From assembly GCA_963712655.1 (NCBI GenBank), contig CAVQIT010000008.1:1-64000 (forward strand): a stretch of DNA of 64,000 nt. The letters are read 5' to 3'. This document shows positions 38,260 to 47,155 of the stretch, one piece after another. The notes under the pieces were generated by a model that was given only the letters and a program-made list of their open reading frames with translations, was not told the DNA's origin and did not search any database. The translations under genes were made by a program, and so were the position numbers. Positions within the stretch are counted from its first letter, which is position 1. Every line of letters starts with the position of its first letter. Source of the DNA: Pollutimonas sp963712655 (GTDB lineage: Bacteria; Pseudomonadota; Gammaproteobacteria; Burkholderiales; Burkholderiaceae_B).

Positions 38260-39492
38260 TCAGCGCCCGGTTTCCAGACCGTCGATCTCGGCTCGGCGCA
38301 TGCGCAGCAGAACCAGGCCGGGAAGCGCAATCAGCACAGTCGCCACAAAGAATCCGGGCCAGCCTATGGATTCGACCAAAGGCGGTGTCAGCGGCCCCGC
38401 AAGATAGGTGCGCCCCACCGCCGACAAGGCCGACAACAAGGCAAACTGCGTGGCCGAGAACTCCTGCTTGCACAGCGCCATCAACAGCGCCACGAACGCG
38501 GCCGTGCCCAGGCCGCCGCACAGGTTTTCAACCCCGACCACCAGCGCCATGGAATAAAGATGCGCGGGAGTGACCGCAAGTACCCAATAACCGAAATTGG
38601 ATACGGCTTGCAGCAGGCCGAACAGCATCAAGGAACGATACAGGCCCAGGCGCGTCATGAGCGCGCCGCCCGCCAGGGCGCCCACGATGGTAGCCGCCAG
38701 GCCGAACACCTTGTTGACGGTGCCGACTTCCGTGCCGGTAAAACCGGCGCCGCGCAGCAGAAAGGTCGTCGACAAGGCGCCGGCAAAGGCATCGCCCAGT
38801 TTATACAACACGATCAGCAGCAAAATGCTCAGGGCGCCAGGGCGCTGGAAGAATTCGACCAGGGGCTCGACGACCGCGATCGCCAGCGACCTGGGCGGAC
38901 GCGCGACGACTTCGGGCTCGGGCGCCAGCAAGGTGGCGAGAGCGCATAAGGCCATGAATGCGCCCATCACAAAGTAGGTATTGGCCCACCCCAGCCACTG
39001 GTCGGCCAATACCAGCGCCAAGCCGCCCGACACGATCATGGCCAGGCGATAGCCCAGCACTTTGACCGCGGCGCCCGCGGCGCGCTCGTCCTTGCGCAGC
39101 ACGTCGGTACTGTAGGCATCGAAGGCAATATCCTGCGTTGCCGACAGAAAAGCCACGATCACCGCCAGCAGGGCCAGCGCCATCAGGCTGTCGGCCGGGG
39201 AATATAGCCCCATTGCCGCTATGGCGACCCCAAGGAGAATCTGGGTGAAAAAAATCCAGCTGCGGCGGCGCCCCAGCACAGGCGGGGCATAGCGGTCGAC
39301 CAGCGGCGCCCATAAAAACTTCAGCGTATAGGCCGACCCGATCAGAGTCAGGAAACCTATATTCTGCAGCGATACATCGGACAGTGTCGCCCAGGCCTGC
39401 AGCGTCCCGCCCGTCAGGGCCAGCGGCAGCCCGCTTGCAAAGCCCAACACCAGCAGGGAAATGACGCGCGGACTGGCATATACATAGGTCAA
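38260..39492 (-). CDS. AmpG-like MFS transporter (muropeptide permease family)
   Basis: 410 residues with about 12 membrane helices. The N-terminal LLVLGFASGLPLALTGGTLQAWA and SATQDIAFDAYSTDVL are typical of AmpG, which imports anhydro-muropeptides for cell-wall recycling. Start is 21 bases from the metW stop; may be expressed with metXW or alone. The exact substrate is an inference from family. Confidence 0.82.
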   Translation of the reverse strand: MTYVYASPRVISLLVLGFASGLPLALTGGTLQAWATLSDVSLQNIGFLTLIGSAYTLKFLWAPLVDRYAPPVLGRRRSWIFFTQILLGVAIAAMGLYSPADSLMALALLAVIVAFLSATQDIAFDAYSTDVLRKDERAAGAAVKVLGYRLAMIVSGGLALVLADQWLGWANTYFVMGAFMALCALATLLAPEPEVVARPPRSLAIAVVEPLVEFFQRPGALSILLLIVLYKLGDAFAGALSTTFLLRGAGFTGTEVGTVNKVFGLAATIVGALAGGALMTRLGLYRSLMLFGLLQAVSNFGYWVLAVTPAHLYSMALVVGVENLCGGLGTAAFVALLMALCKQEFSATQFALLSALSAVGRTYLAGPLTPPLVESIGWPGFFVATVLIALPGLVLLRMRRAEIDGLETGR

Positions 39493-39513
39493 CGAAGCGA
39501 TGATGGTCCTCTT

Positions 39514-40125
39514 TTAGCGTGGGGTCTCGAAACGGTACACCGCCAGGGTACTGCGCCAACCAGGCAGGAACTTGACTTCTTTGTTGCCGTTGAACGTCGC
39601 CAAATGCGTGATGCGCAAGCCCAGCGCCAGGGCCAGGTCCTGGAAATCCTTGAGTGTGCACAAATGAATGTTGGGCGTATCGAACCACTGATAGGGCATT
39701 TCGCCGGTTACCGGCATACGGCCCGACAGTATCGACCAGCCATGCGGCCAATAACCGAAATTGGGGAAGGACACGATGCCGTAGCGCGCCACGCGGGCCA
39801 TTTCGCGCAGGATATGTTCGGTGCGATGCATGGATTGCAGGGTTTGCGACAACACCACGGTGTCGAACTGCTGGTCGTCGAACAAGGCCAGGCCTTCTTC
39901 CAGATTCTGCTGAACGACCTGCACACCGCGGCGCACCGAAGCAATGACAAGCTCGTCGCTCAGCTCGACCCCTGCGCCCGTCACCCGCTTATTGCTCTGC
40001 AGGTAGGCCAGCAAGGTTCCGTCGCCGCAACCCAGATCCAGAACCCGGCTTTCCGGCGCTATCCAACTGGCAATGCGCTGAAGATCGGCCCGCACATGCT
40101 TGGGCGCTACCCTGGCCTGGCTCAC
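39514..40125 (-). CDS. metW: Methionine biosynthesis protein MetW
   Basis: 203 residues, class I SAM-methyltransferase fold with VLDLGCGDGTLLAYL and SQTLQSMHRTEHILREM, the MetW pattern. Partner of MetX in homoserine acylation/methionine synthesis in many proteobacteria. The ATG overlaps the metX stop (ATGA at 40122-40125), so the two are translationally coupled. Confidence 0.92.
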   Translation of the reverse strand: MSQARVAPKHVRADLQRIASWIAPESRVLDLGCGDGTLLAYLQSNKRVTGAGVELSDELVIASVRRGVQVVQQNLEEGLALFDDQQFDTVVLSQTLQSMHRTEHILREMARVARYGIVSFPNFGYWPHGWSILSGRMPVTGEMPYQWFDTPNIHLCTLKDFQDLALALGLRITHLATFNGNKEVKFLPGWRSTLAVYRFETPR

Positions 40126-41380
40126 GCTAACACTCCCCTGGTCTGCAAGCGTTCGGGCAAGCCGAGCTTGGCCGCTATCTGGTCGTAATACCCTTGCACC
40201 ACAGCATGGTAGCGCGCATCGTCCAGCAGAAACGCATCGTGGCCATGCGGGGCATCGATTTCGGCATAGGTAACGGGGCGCTTGTTCTTGAGCAAGGCCC
40301 GTACTATTTCACGCGAACGCGCCGGCGGGAAACGCCAATCGGTACTGAACGAAACCAGCAGAAAATCCGCCGAGGCATCCTGCAGCGCGCGAGCCAGATC
40401 ACCGCCATGGTTGCGCGATGGATCGAAATAATCGAGCGCGCGGGTGATCAGCAAATAGGTATTGGCATCGAAATACGTGGAGAATTTTTCACCCTGATAG
40501 CGCAGATACGATTCGACCTCGAACTCCACGCCGTAGCCGTAATGAAATTCGCCATTATCGGCCGGCGCGCGCTGAGTCCGGCCGAATTTCTCGGCCATAT
40601 CGTCATCCGACAAATAGGTGATGTGCCCGACCATGCGGGCCACGGACAAGCCATGCTTGGGCACCGTGTTGTGCGCGTAATAATCGCCGCCGTGAAAATC
40701 GGGATCGCTGATGATCGAGCGGCGGGCAACCTCGTTAAAGCCTATATTCTGAGCCGACAGGCGCGGCGTGCTGGCGATCACGATGCAATGTCCGATCCGG
40801 TCGGGGCAGGTAACCGCCCAGCTCAGGGCCTGCATGCCGCCCAGCGAGCCGCCCATGACGGCGGCCAGCTTGTCGATGCCGAAATGGTCGGCCAGGCGTG
40901 CCTGGGCATGCACCCAGTCTTCGACAGTCAGCATCGGGAACGCCCCCCCCACGGCTGCCCGGTGGCGGGATTGAGACTGGCCGGACCTGTGGAGCCGAAA
41001 CAGGAGCCGATATTATTGACGCCTATGACAAAAAACCTGTCGGTGTCCAAGGCCTTGCCGGGGCCGACCATGTTGTCCCACCAGCCTATGTCCGCGGGAT
41101 CGTCGGCCGATATGCCAGCCACATGATGCGAGGCATTCAAGGCATGGCAAACCAGCACGGCATTGTTGCGTTCGGCATTCAACACGCCATACGTTTCCAC
41201 GGCAAGCTCGTAGCTGGGTAATACCTGCCCGCTGCTCAGACGCAGGGGTTCAGTGAACGAAATGAACTGGGGAGAGACGATTCCAACGGAGCCTGGCGGC
41301 ACCGGCGCCAAGGGTTCGGCCTTTGCCGAAGGTGGTGGAACGCGAACAGTAGAAATATCAGGTGCGGAAATAGCGGCCAT
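40122..41380 (-). CDS. metX: Homoserine O-acyltransferase MetX (one frameshift as sequenced)
   Basis: Alpha/beta-hydrolase fold enzyme acylating homoserine in methionine synthesis. Visible: NNAVLVCHALNASHHVAG, WWDNMVGPGKALDTDRFFVIGVNNIGSCFGSTGP, MGGSLGGMQALSW (nucleophile Ser) and PHGHDAFLLD (His). The frame breaks in the homopolymer at 40943-40950 (eight C where nine restore GQPWGGAFPMLTVEDW). A clear homopolymer-length error. Start ATG at 41380 lies just behind a SAM-II-like riboswitch. Confidence 0.9.
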
Positions 41381-41383
41381 ATG

Positions 41384-41441
41384 GACCTCTTTAGCTGGAT
41401 TTATGAGGCGCCCGCAAGCAGATCAAGCAAATCGGCGCTCT
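41384..41441 (-). promoter_or_regulatory. SAM-II-like riboswitch controlling metX
   Basis: The minus-strand leader reads gagcgccgatttg, tgcttgcgggcgcc, tcataaat and agctaaagagg, in the order and spacing of the SAM-II pseudoknot (gcgcYgattt, ttgcaagcgcg, ataaat, agctaaaaagg). P1 can form between gagcgcc and ggcgcctc with one bulge. The 3' strand contains the ribosome site AAAGAGG (about 41388-41394), so ligand binding would hide it and lower MetX translation. Identified by eye against the known motif. Confidence 0.8.
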
Positions 41442-41559
41442 GTCGAAAAATAATTTTATCATTGTTGCGGACGTCCACGTCTCGCCCGGCCGTTAATGCC
41501 TATTGGTTATAAGCCAACGCCTGTTTTGTCCAGCCACATTTACCTCGATGAAAATAATT

Positions 41560-41584
41560 GATACATTTATATATAAAATGTATC
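41560..41584. promoter_or_regulatory. Dyad operator before the LuxR-type gene
   Basis: Perfect inverted repeat gatacattt / aaatgtatc separated by the 7-base atatata, ending 30 bases upstream of the ATG at 41615. The AT-rich centre could also contain a -10 element. Possibly an autoregulatory site. Confidence 0.5.
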
Positions 41585-41614
41585 GAAAGCTGAGGCATAA
41601 GGGAACTGTAAAGC

Positions 41615-41929
41615 ATGAAACCTCTAACTAACCGAGAACTCACTTGCCTTGAATGGGCGGCAATCGGCAAGACCAGTTGGGAAATGGGCGTCATTCTCGG
41701 GCTGGCCGAACGGACCATCAATTTTCATATCAATAATGCCTGCCGCAAGCTTGGCGTGCACGGACGCCAGGCCGCCATCACCGCGGCATTGCAATTGGGG
41801 CTGCTTCCCATTCTTACCGAGCCAATTGCAAGCCCCGCAGAAATTCATCAGCCTGCTGCTCGGGAAACGACGACCGGTCAGCCGTCACGATCCCTTCAAT
41901 CAAAGCATGTTCGGTCAACCAAACCCTAG
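41615..41929 (+). CDS. LuxR-type HTH-only regulator
   Basis: 104 residues. Residues 1-65 are a GerE/LuxR helix-turn-helix (LTNRELTCLEWAAIGKTSWEMGVILGLAERTINFHINNACRKLGV), closest in pattern to the DNA-binding half of quorum-sensing LuxR proteins, but no autoinducer domain is present. The tail (66-104) is polar and probably disordered. Its 3' end overlaps the convergent lipoprotein gene by 116 bases, so the tail may be non-native. Confidence 0.75.
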   Translation: MKPLTNRELTCLEWAAIGKTSWEMGVILGLAERTINFHINNACRKLGVHGRQAAITAALQLGLLPILTEPIASPAEIHQPAARETTTGQPSRSLQSKHVRSTKP

Positions 41930-42329
41930 CGCGCATGCGCACCGCCCCCTGCGGCGATTCGCCCTCGATCACAAAAACCTCGCCCATTTTGGGTAGCTCG
42001 GCGGGCGGTTGCTTGCCCAGGTTTCGATACAGGGAGGCCACCACCGATGCCATCAATCCGCGGGTCTGTTCAGGCGCCGAGCGCAGCGCCTGCGGCAAGG
42101 GAGCATGGGCCACGGCAAACAAGGCGCCATCGACCTCCGCCGAGGTCAGGCTGAATTGCAGTTCGTGGCCCGAATAATTCAAAGGCCGTTGCTGGGTAAG
42201 CGGCTTGTCGGGAAAAATCGCTTGCACCGCGCCATCCGCCACAAGCACCTCGCGCCAGTTATAACGAGGCGTGCAAGCCAATAGCAAGCAAGACAACAGT
42301 ACTATCAATCCAATACGCATCAACACCAA
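41814..42329 (-). CDS. Hypothetical lipoprotein
   Basis: 171 residues. Lipobox LLAC (Cys about 19) after MVLMRIGLIVLLSCLLLAC indicates a membrane-anchored lipoprotein. The mature part has an even alpha/beta pattern (GHELQFSLTSAEVDGALFAVAHAPLP), no recognised domain. An alternative start at MRIG (residue 4) is possible. Convergent overlap with the LuxR-type gene; divergent from gshA with 57 bases between starts. Confidence 0.7.
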   Translation of the reverse strand: MVLMRIGLIVLLSCLLLACTPRYNWREVLVADGAVQAIFPDKPLTQQRPLNYSGHELQFSLTSAEVDGALFAVAHAPLPQALRSAPEQTRGLMASVVASLYRNLGKQPPAELPKMGEVFVIEGESPQGAVRMRARVWLTEHALIEGIVTADRSSFPEQQADEFLRGLQLAR

Positions 42330-42386
42330 ACCCCTCAGGTAAAATCGGCAGCAACGAATACCTCTATTCTATAAAGATACCCTGTA

Positions 42387-43949
42387 ATGATCTCAACACA
42401 CCAACGCCTCGTCTCGCTCGGCCAAAACCTGCCGGCGCTCAAAGGCATTTTGCGCGGAATCGAAAAAGAAGGCCTGCGTGTCGACGAACAGGGAGCATTG
42501 GCCAGAACGCCGCACCCTATCGTCCTGGGCTCCGCGCTTACCAACGCCCGCATCACCACCGATTACTCCGAAGCATTGCTGGAACTGATCACGGGAACGC
42601 ATGACTCCATCGACGGCCTGCTGAAAGAGCTGGAAGATACGCATCGCTACGCCGCGCAGCAAATGCGGCAAGAACTGATATGGAATCAATCCATGCCGGC
42701 GCTGCTGCCAAGCGAAGCCGAAATACCCATCGCCTGGTACGGCACATCCAACACCGGCATGCTCAAGCATGTGTACCGGCGCGGCCTGGCCGAGCGCTAC
42801 GGCAAAGCCATGCAGTGCATCGCAGGGGTGCATTACAACTTTTCCCTGCCGGACGAATTCTGGGATCTTATCGGCACAGAAAGCAGTTCGCCCGAAGACC
42901 GCCGATCAAAAGGCTACCTGGCCCTGATCCGCAATTTCACCCGGTATTCGTGGCTGCTCATGTATTTGTTCGGCGCCTCGCCCGCCGTGTCGAAAAGCTT
43001 TATGCGGGGCCTGCCCAATCCCTTGCTCGAACTGGATGCCGACACTCTGTATTTGCCCTATGCCACCAGCCTGCGCATGAGCGATCTGGGCTACCAGAAC
43101 AAGGCTCAATCCGATCTGCAACTGTGCTACAACGACCTGGAAACCTTTTTGGCGCGCCTCTATGGCGCCGTCACGACGCCCTGGCCCGATTACGAAAAGA
43201 AAGGCACCCACCGCAATGGCGAATGGATACAGCTGAACACGAATATCCTGCAGATCGAAAACGAGTTCTACTCCAATATCCGTCCCAAGCGCACCACCAG
43301 CCGATGCGAACGGCCGGCCACCGCACTGGCCGAACGCGGCGTGCAATATATCGAAGTGCGCTGCCTGGACATCGATCCCGACTCGCCCGTCGGCATTTCC
43401 GCCGCAACCAGCCGCTTCATGGATGCCTTCCTGCTGTTTTGCGCGACAGAAGAAAGTTCGCTCTTTCCCAATAATGGCTACTGCATGGACAGCCACGATA
43501 ACTTCGGCCTGGTGGTCAAAGAAGGGCGCAAGCCCGGCCTGATGCTGGTGAATCAGAACAAGCCTGTATCGCTTGCGGAATGGGGAACAGAACTGCTTGA
43601 ACGCCTGGCGCCGTGCGCGGATCTGCTTGACGCCGCGCACGGCGGCCAGGAATACGCCAAGGCCGTCGCAGCGCAAACCGGAAAAATCCGCGACAGCGCA
43701 TCGACACCGTCGGCGCGGCTACTGCAAAACATGCGCGACCAAAACTTGAGCCTGCATGACTATTCCTTGCAGCAAAGCCTGCGGCACCGCGACACCCTGC
43801 GCGCACAGCCTCTTGGCGCCTCCACCCTGCACGACTACCAACAAATTGCCAGCGACTCGATCGCCGAACAGAAGCGCCTGGAAGACAGCGACACCGAAGA
43901 CTTTTCCAGTTACGTGGCTCGATACCACGCAGCGTTGAAGCGCCCTTGA
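42387..43949 (+). CDS. gshA: Glutamate-cysteine ligase (proteobacterial type)
   Basis: 520 residues, the family's usual length. First step of glutathione synthesis, ATP-dependent. GILRGIEKEGLRVDEQG, ITTDYSEALLELIT, WNQSMPA and QYIEVRCLDIDPDSPVGI are characteristic of the E. coli-type GshA. Intact and monocistronic; a terminator follows. Confidence 0.93.
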   Translation: MISTHQRLVSLGQNLPALKGILRGIEKEGLRVDEQGALARTPHPIVLGSALTNARITTDYSEALLELITGTHDSIDGLLKELEDTHRYAAQQMRQELIWNQSMPALLPSEAEIPIAWYGTSNTGMLKHVYRRGLAERYGKAMQCIAGVHYNFSLPDEFWDLIGTESSSPEDRRSKGYLALIRNFTRYSWLLMYLFGASPAVSKSFMRGLPNPLLELDADTLYLPYATSLRMSDLGYQNKAQSDLQLCYNDLETFLARLYGAVTTPWPDYEKKGTHRNGEWIQLNTNILQIENEFYSNIRPKRTTSRCERPATALAERGVQYIEVRCLDIDPDSPVGISAATSRFMDAFLLFCATEESSLFPNNGYCMDSHDNFGLVVKEGRKPGLMLVNQNKPVSLAEWGTELLERLAPCADLLDAAHGGQEYAKAVAAQTGKIRDSASTPSARLLQNMRDQNLSLHDYSLQQSLRHRDTLRAQPLGASTLHDYQQIASDSIAEQKRLEDSDTEDFSSYVARYHAALKRP

Positions 43950-43974
43950 CGCCGCCTCCGGCAAGCCATTGAAA

Positions 43975-44002
43975 GACGCGGGCCAAATCATGCGCCCGCG
44001 TC
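43975..44002. terminator. Hairpin between convergent gshA and mntP
   Basis: Stem gacgcgggc / gcccgcgtc with a 10-base loop, 25 bases after gshA and 22 bases beyond the mntP stop. No strong T run, so terminator function is inferred from position. Confidence 0.5.
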
Positions 44003-44023
44003 AAGTCCGCACACACGGCCTTG

Positions 44024-44596
44024 CTACCCCGCCGCGCTCAGATGCTCATACAGGATCAGCGCGCCAATTCCAATCAGGATGGCGCCTCCCGCTATCTCGG
44101 CGCGACGGCCCGCCATTGCGCCCAGCACACGGCCCAGCATTACACCCAGCGTGACCATGACCATGGTCGTCACGCCTATCGCCGCGGCGACCCAAACAAT
44201 GTTGACATCGAGAAAAGCCAGCCCCACACCCACCGCCATGGCGTCGATGCTCGTCGCGAATCCGGTAGCCGCCAACAGCCAGAAGGAATGCTTGGCCGGC
44301 CTGGCCTGCGGTTCATCCGGCTCGGACATACAGCCATTCCTGATCATCAGCAGGCCAAGGCCGCAGAGCAAGGTAAACGCAATCCAGTGGTCCCATGCCG
44401 AAACATAGGGAGCCGCCGCCAGCCCCAGCCCCCACCCGATTACCGGCGTAGCCGCTTCGATAACGCCGAAGATGACGCCGGTTTTCAGCGCTTCGGCAAA
44501 TCGGGGTTTATGCAGGGCGGCGCCTTTGCCGACGGCCGCGGCAAAGGCGTCGGTCGACATGGCGAAAGCAAGAAATGCGGTGGATGCGACATTCAT
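44024..44596 (-). CDS. mntP: Manganese efflux pump MntP
   Basis: 190 residues, six membrane helices in two repeats, with AMSTDAFAAAVGKGA and the matching second-half ATSIDAMAVGVGLAF (acidic residues that bind Mn2+). Exports Mn2+ at high concentration. The ATG at 44596 (MNVAS) is preferred over 44629. A yybP-ykoY riboswitch precedes it, which independently supports the manganese role. Confidence 0.93.
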   Translation of the reverse strand: MNVASTAFLAFAMSTDAFAAAVGKGAALHKPRFAEALKTGVIFGVIEAATPVIGWGLGLAAAPYVSAWDHWIAFTLLCGLGLLMIRNGCMSEPDEPQARPAKHSFWLLAATGFATSIDAMAVGVGLAFLDVNIVWVAAAIGVTTMVMVTLGVMLGRVLGAMAGRRAEIAGGAILIGIGALILYEHLSAAG

Positions 44597-44639
44597 GGGA
44601 AAAGTTTCCTGGCCGGGCGACGACTCCATGACATGCCAA

Positions 44640-44790
44640 CGCGCCCGACCCTATTGCGCTGGTATGCCAATGGTCTCGTCAAGCCAGTAACGGCTGCCGG
44701 CGCCACGGCACAAGAGGTGCCGAGAATGTTGACGCGGGCGCTTCCGGGGCGGAAGCAGACTACTCCCCAAATGACGGGGGGAGTTTAGCA
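44640..44790 (-). promoter_or_regulatory. yybP-ykoY manganese riboswitch upstream of mntP
   Basis: Minus-strand leader contains the conserved blocks in order: ggggagtag (RC of about 44761-44769), cgtcaacattctcgg (about 44720-44734) and gacgagaccattggcatacc (about 44665-44683). These are the L1 and L3 loops that bind Mn2+ in the family, and the family commonly controls mntP. A hairpin actcccc...ggggagt overlaps the 5' block and could be the alternative structure. The boundaries are approximate. Confidence 0.85.
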
Positions 44791-44827
44791 TTTATTGGCG
44801 CGGCTGCCTTCGGCCGCCGCACTACCA

Positions 44828-45154
44828 TCAATCCAGTGCCGCCGTAATGAACCCCAGGGCAATAATAATCAGCACCAGAGCCGCAATGGCGGCATAGCGA
44901 TAGTCGCGTTCAAGCAGAAAAACGATAGCCATCAGCACAACGCGAAAAACCGGCAGCAAGATAAGCAGTGCAATACCCGCGGCAAGAATATTCATGCTGG
45001 ACAATATCGGCAGGCCATGCAATTGGGCCGACCAACCGGCCAGCGCAAGCGCCAGCCCCAGGGCCATCACGCCCGACGCCAGCCAAGTGCCGTAGCACAA
45101 TACCGCCGCCAGCATGCGCTCCAGCCTGGGGTGTCCCGCAAGATCGTCGCTCAT
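44828..45154 (-). CDS. DUF1634 membrane protein
   Basis: 108 residues with three hydrophobic helices (LCYGTWLASGVMALGLALAL, ILAAGIALLILLPVFRVVL, YAAIAALVLIIIALGFI). DUF1634 genes habitually follow TauE/SafE-type transporter genes, as here; its start overlaps the transporter's stop (45151-45154). Probably an accessory subunit; function unproven. Confidence 0.83.
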   Translation of the reverse strand: MSDDLAGHPRLERMLAAVLCYGTWLASGVMALGLALALAGWSAQLHGLPILSSMNILAAGIALLILLPVFRVVLMAIVFLLERDYRYAAIAALVLIIIALGFITAALD

Positions 45155-46014
45155 GCCGCGCCCGCCAAAATATTAATGCCAAAAGCGCTCAATAACATCT
45201 GCAGCGCCAACAATACGAGCACCACGACAAACAGCACGCGAATCCGCTCGTTGGACACCGCCATGAGAATACGGGCGCCAAGCAAGGCGCCCAGCACCGA
45301 CCCAAGCGCCACCGGGCCGGCAATCGCGGGAACGATATCGCCGCGCACGAAATAGGCGCCGGCGCTGGCCGCCGCCGTCACACCTATCATGAAATTGGAA
45401 GTCGCCGAAGACACCTTGATGGGCAAGCGCAAAGCGCTATCCATGGCGGGAATCTTGAGCACGCCGCTGCCTATGCCCAGCAAGGCCGAAATAACTCCCG
45501 CGCCGTACATGAATGCCATGCCCAAAGGCAAACGCCGCACCCTATAAGCAATATCATGCCCGCCATCCCGGTCGGGATAGCTGGAATGCACCCGCAAAAT
45601 GCTTGCCCACGCCCTCGCGTCATCGACCGGCGCCCCTTGGGCGGGCTCGCTGCGCCGCGCCAGCATTTGCTGGGCCGATAAGGCCAGGATCACGGCAAAG
45701 AGAAAATACAGGAAGGATTCGGACAGCACCCCCACCAGGAAGACGCCTGTCAGCGCGCCGAGTGTCGTGGCGGTCTCCAGCACAATGGCCAGGCGAATAT
45801 TCGTGAGCCGCCCCTTCAGAAACGGCGCGGCGCTGCCGCAGGAACAGGCGATTACCGACACAATGCTGGCCGCAATCGCGGTATGGATGCCGACACCGCC
45901 AAACATCGTAAGAATGGGCACGATGAAAATCCCGCCGGCCATGCCCAGCATGCCGCCCAAAGCGCTGGCCCCCAGCGACACGGCAAAAAGCCATATTCCA
46001 AATGCGGCGTCCAC
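45151..46014 (-). CDS. TauE/SafE family sulfite/anion exporter
   Basis: 287 residues, about eight membrane helices, with two TauE-type repeats: GMLGMAGGIFIVPIL near the N-terminus and ALLGIGSGVLKIPAMD in the second half. Family members export sulfite or small organosulfonates. Overlaps DUF1634. Substrate not inferable. Confidence 0.87.
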   Translation of the reverse strand: MDAAFGIWLFAVSLGASALGGMLGMAGGIFIVPILTMFGGVGIHTAIAASIVSVIACSCGSAAPFLKGRLTNIRLAIVLETATTLGALTGVFLVGVLSESFLYFLFAVILALSAQQMLARRSEPAQGAPVDDARAWASILRVHSSYPDRDGGHDIAYRVRRLPLGMAFMYGAGVISALLGIGSGVLKIPAMDSALRLPIKVSSATSNFMIGVTAAASAGAYFVRGDIVPAIAGPVALGSVLGALLGARILMAVSNERIRVLFVVVLVLLALQMLLSAFGINILAGAA

Positions 46015-46128
46015 GTCAATAGCCTCCTTTCATGGCAACGCAAGCTCATCGTCAAGCTTGCCGACCGATAAGAGAAAGCCTGTTGATATCATATGTTCGA
46101 TAATAACAGGCCTATATCCGGCGGCCCG

Positions 46129-47040
46129 CTACCTTCCCGCCCCGGCCCACTGCTCCATCGCCGCGGGCGCTTGCGCCTCCAGAAGGCTTGCAAAATTCCG
46201 GGCAGTCGCGGTCATGGGCCGCTTGCTGCGTTGAATGATGCCAAGCTGACGCACAGCCGTGCTTTCCTCGATCGGCTTGAAAGCCATGCCTTCCGTATAC
46301 AAGCCTGACATGGCGCTATTTGGAATTACGGCTATTCCCATCCGCTTGCGCACCATCGACATGGCTGTCACCAAATGAGTCACTTCAATTGCCGGCAACA
46401 AGCCCGGCATGGCCATCTTCACCTCCTGTTCGGTCGTGCCGCCTCCGATCAGGATCAGGCGGTGGCCATTGAGCGAGAGCCAACTGATTTTTTCCTGCTT
46501 CAGGATGGCGTGGTCGGCCGGCGCCGCTATCAGCAAGCGATCGCTGAACAATGGCGTAAACGTCAGGTCGGCGTCAAAGCCCAGCAACCGCCCTATCCCC
46601 AGCTCGACCCTATTCTGGCGCACCGCGGCAAGGACTTCATCGCTGCGATGTTCGCTTATGAAAATACGAATATCCGGATATAGCCGATGATAGGCGCCCA
46701 GCACGTCGGTGAGAAAACCGAAAGACAAGGATGGAACCGTGGCGATGGTCAACCTTCCGCGCACGCCCGCCCCCTCCTGCTTGGCATGGCGATAGGCCTC
46801 TTCCATATCTTCCAAAGCGCGCGACACCTCTTGGTAAAACGCCAGTCCAGCCTGCGTGGGGCTGCATTTTCGGGTCGTGCGCTCGAAAAGCAAAGCGCCC
46901 ACGTCGGCCTCGAGCGCCTTGATCAATGCCGTAAACGAGGGTTGCGTCACAAAGAGCGCGTCGGCCGCGGCGCGAAAGGAACCAAGCTCGACAGCCAGCG
47001 AAAAGGCCTTGATTTGCCGATACTTCACATTATTAGTCAT
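46129..47040 (-). CDS. LysR-type regulator (divergent from Bug-asparaginase pair)
   Basis: 303 residues with winged HTH (SFRAAADALFVTQPSFTALIKALE) and an effector-binding domain. Starts 116 bases from the divergent Bug gene, whose control it probably takes. No ligand evident. Confidence 0.86.
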   Translation of the reverse strand: MTNNVKYRQIKAFSLAVELGSFRAAADALFVTQPSFTALIKALEADVGALLFERTTRKCSPTQAGLAFYQEVSRALEDMEEAYRHAKQEGAGVRGRLTIATVPSLSFGFLTDVLGAYHRLYPDIRIFISEHRSDEVLAAVRQNRVELGIGRLLGFDADLTFTPLFSDRLLIAAPADHAILKQEKISWLSLNGHRLILIGGGTTEQEVKMAMPGLLPAIEVTHLVTAMSMVRKRMGIAVIPNSAMSGLYTEGMAFKPIEESTAVRQLGIIQRSKRPMTATARNFASLLEAQAPAAMEQWAGAGR

Positions 47041-47155
47041 GAACTAATAATACTTAAAATCTATGAAATTGACTGAAGTATCAGACCAACCTACCATCAC
47101 TGGATTACCTTGGCGGGCAGCAAATCTGTCCGCAGGCGCATTCCGGAGAGCAGCC

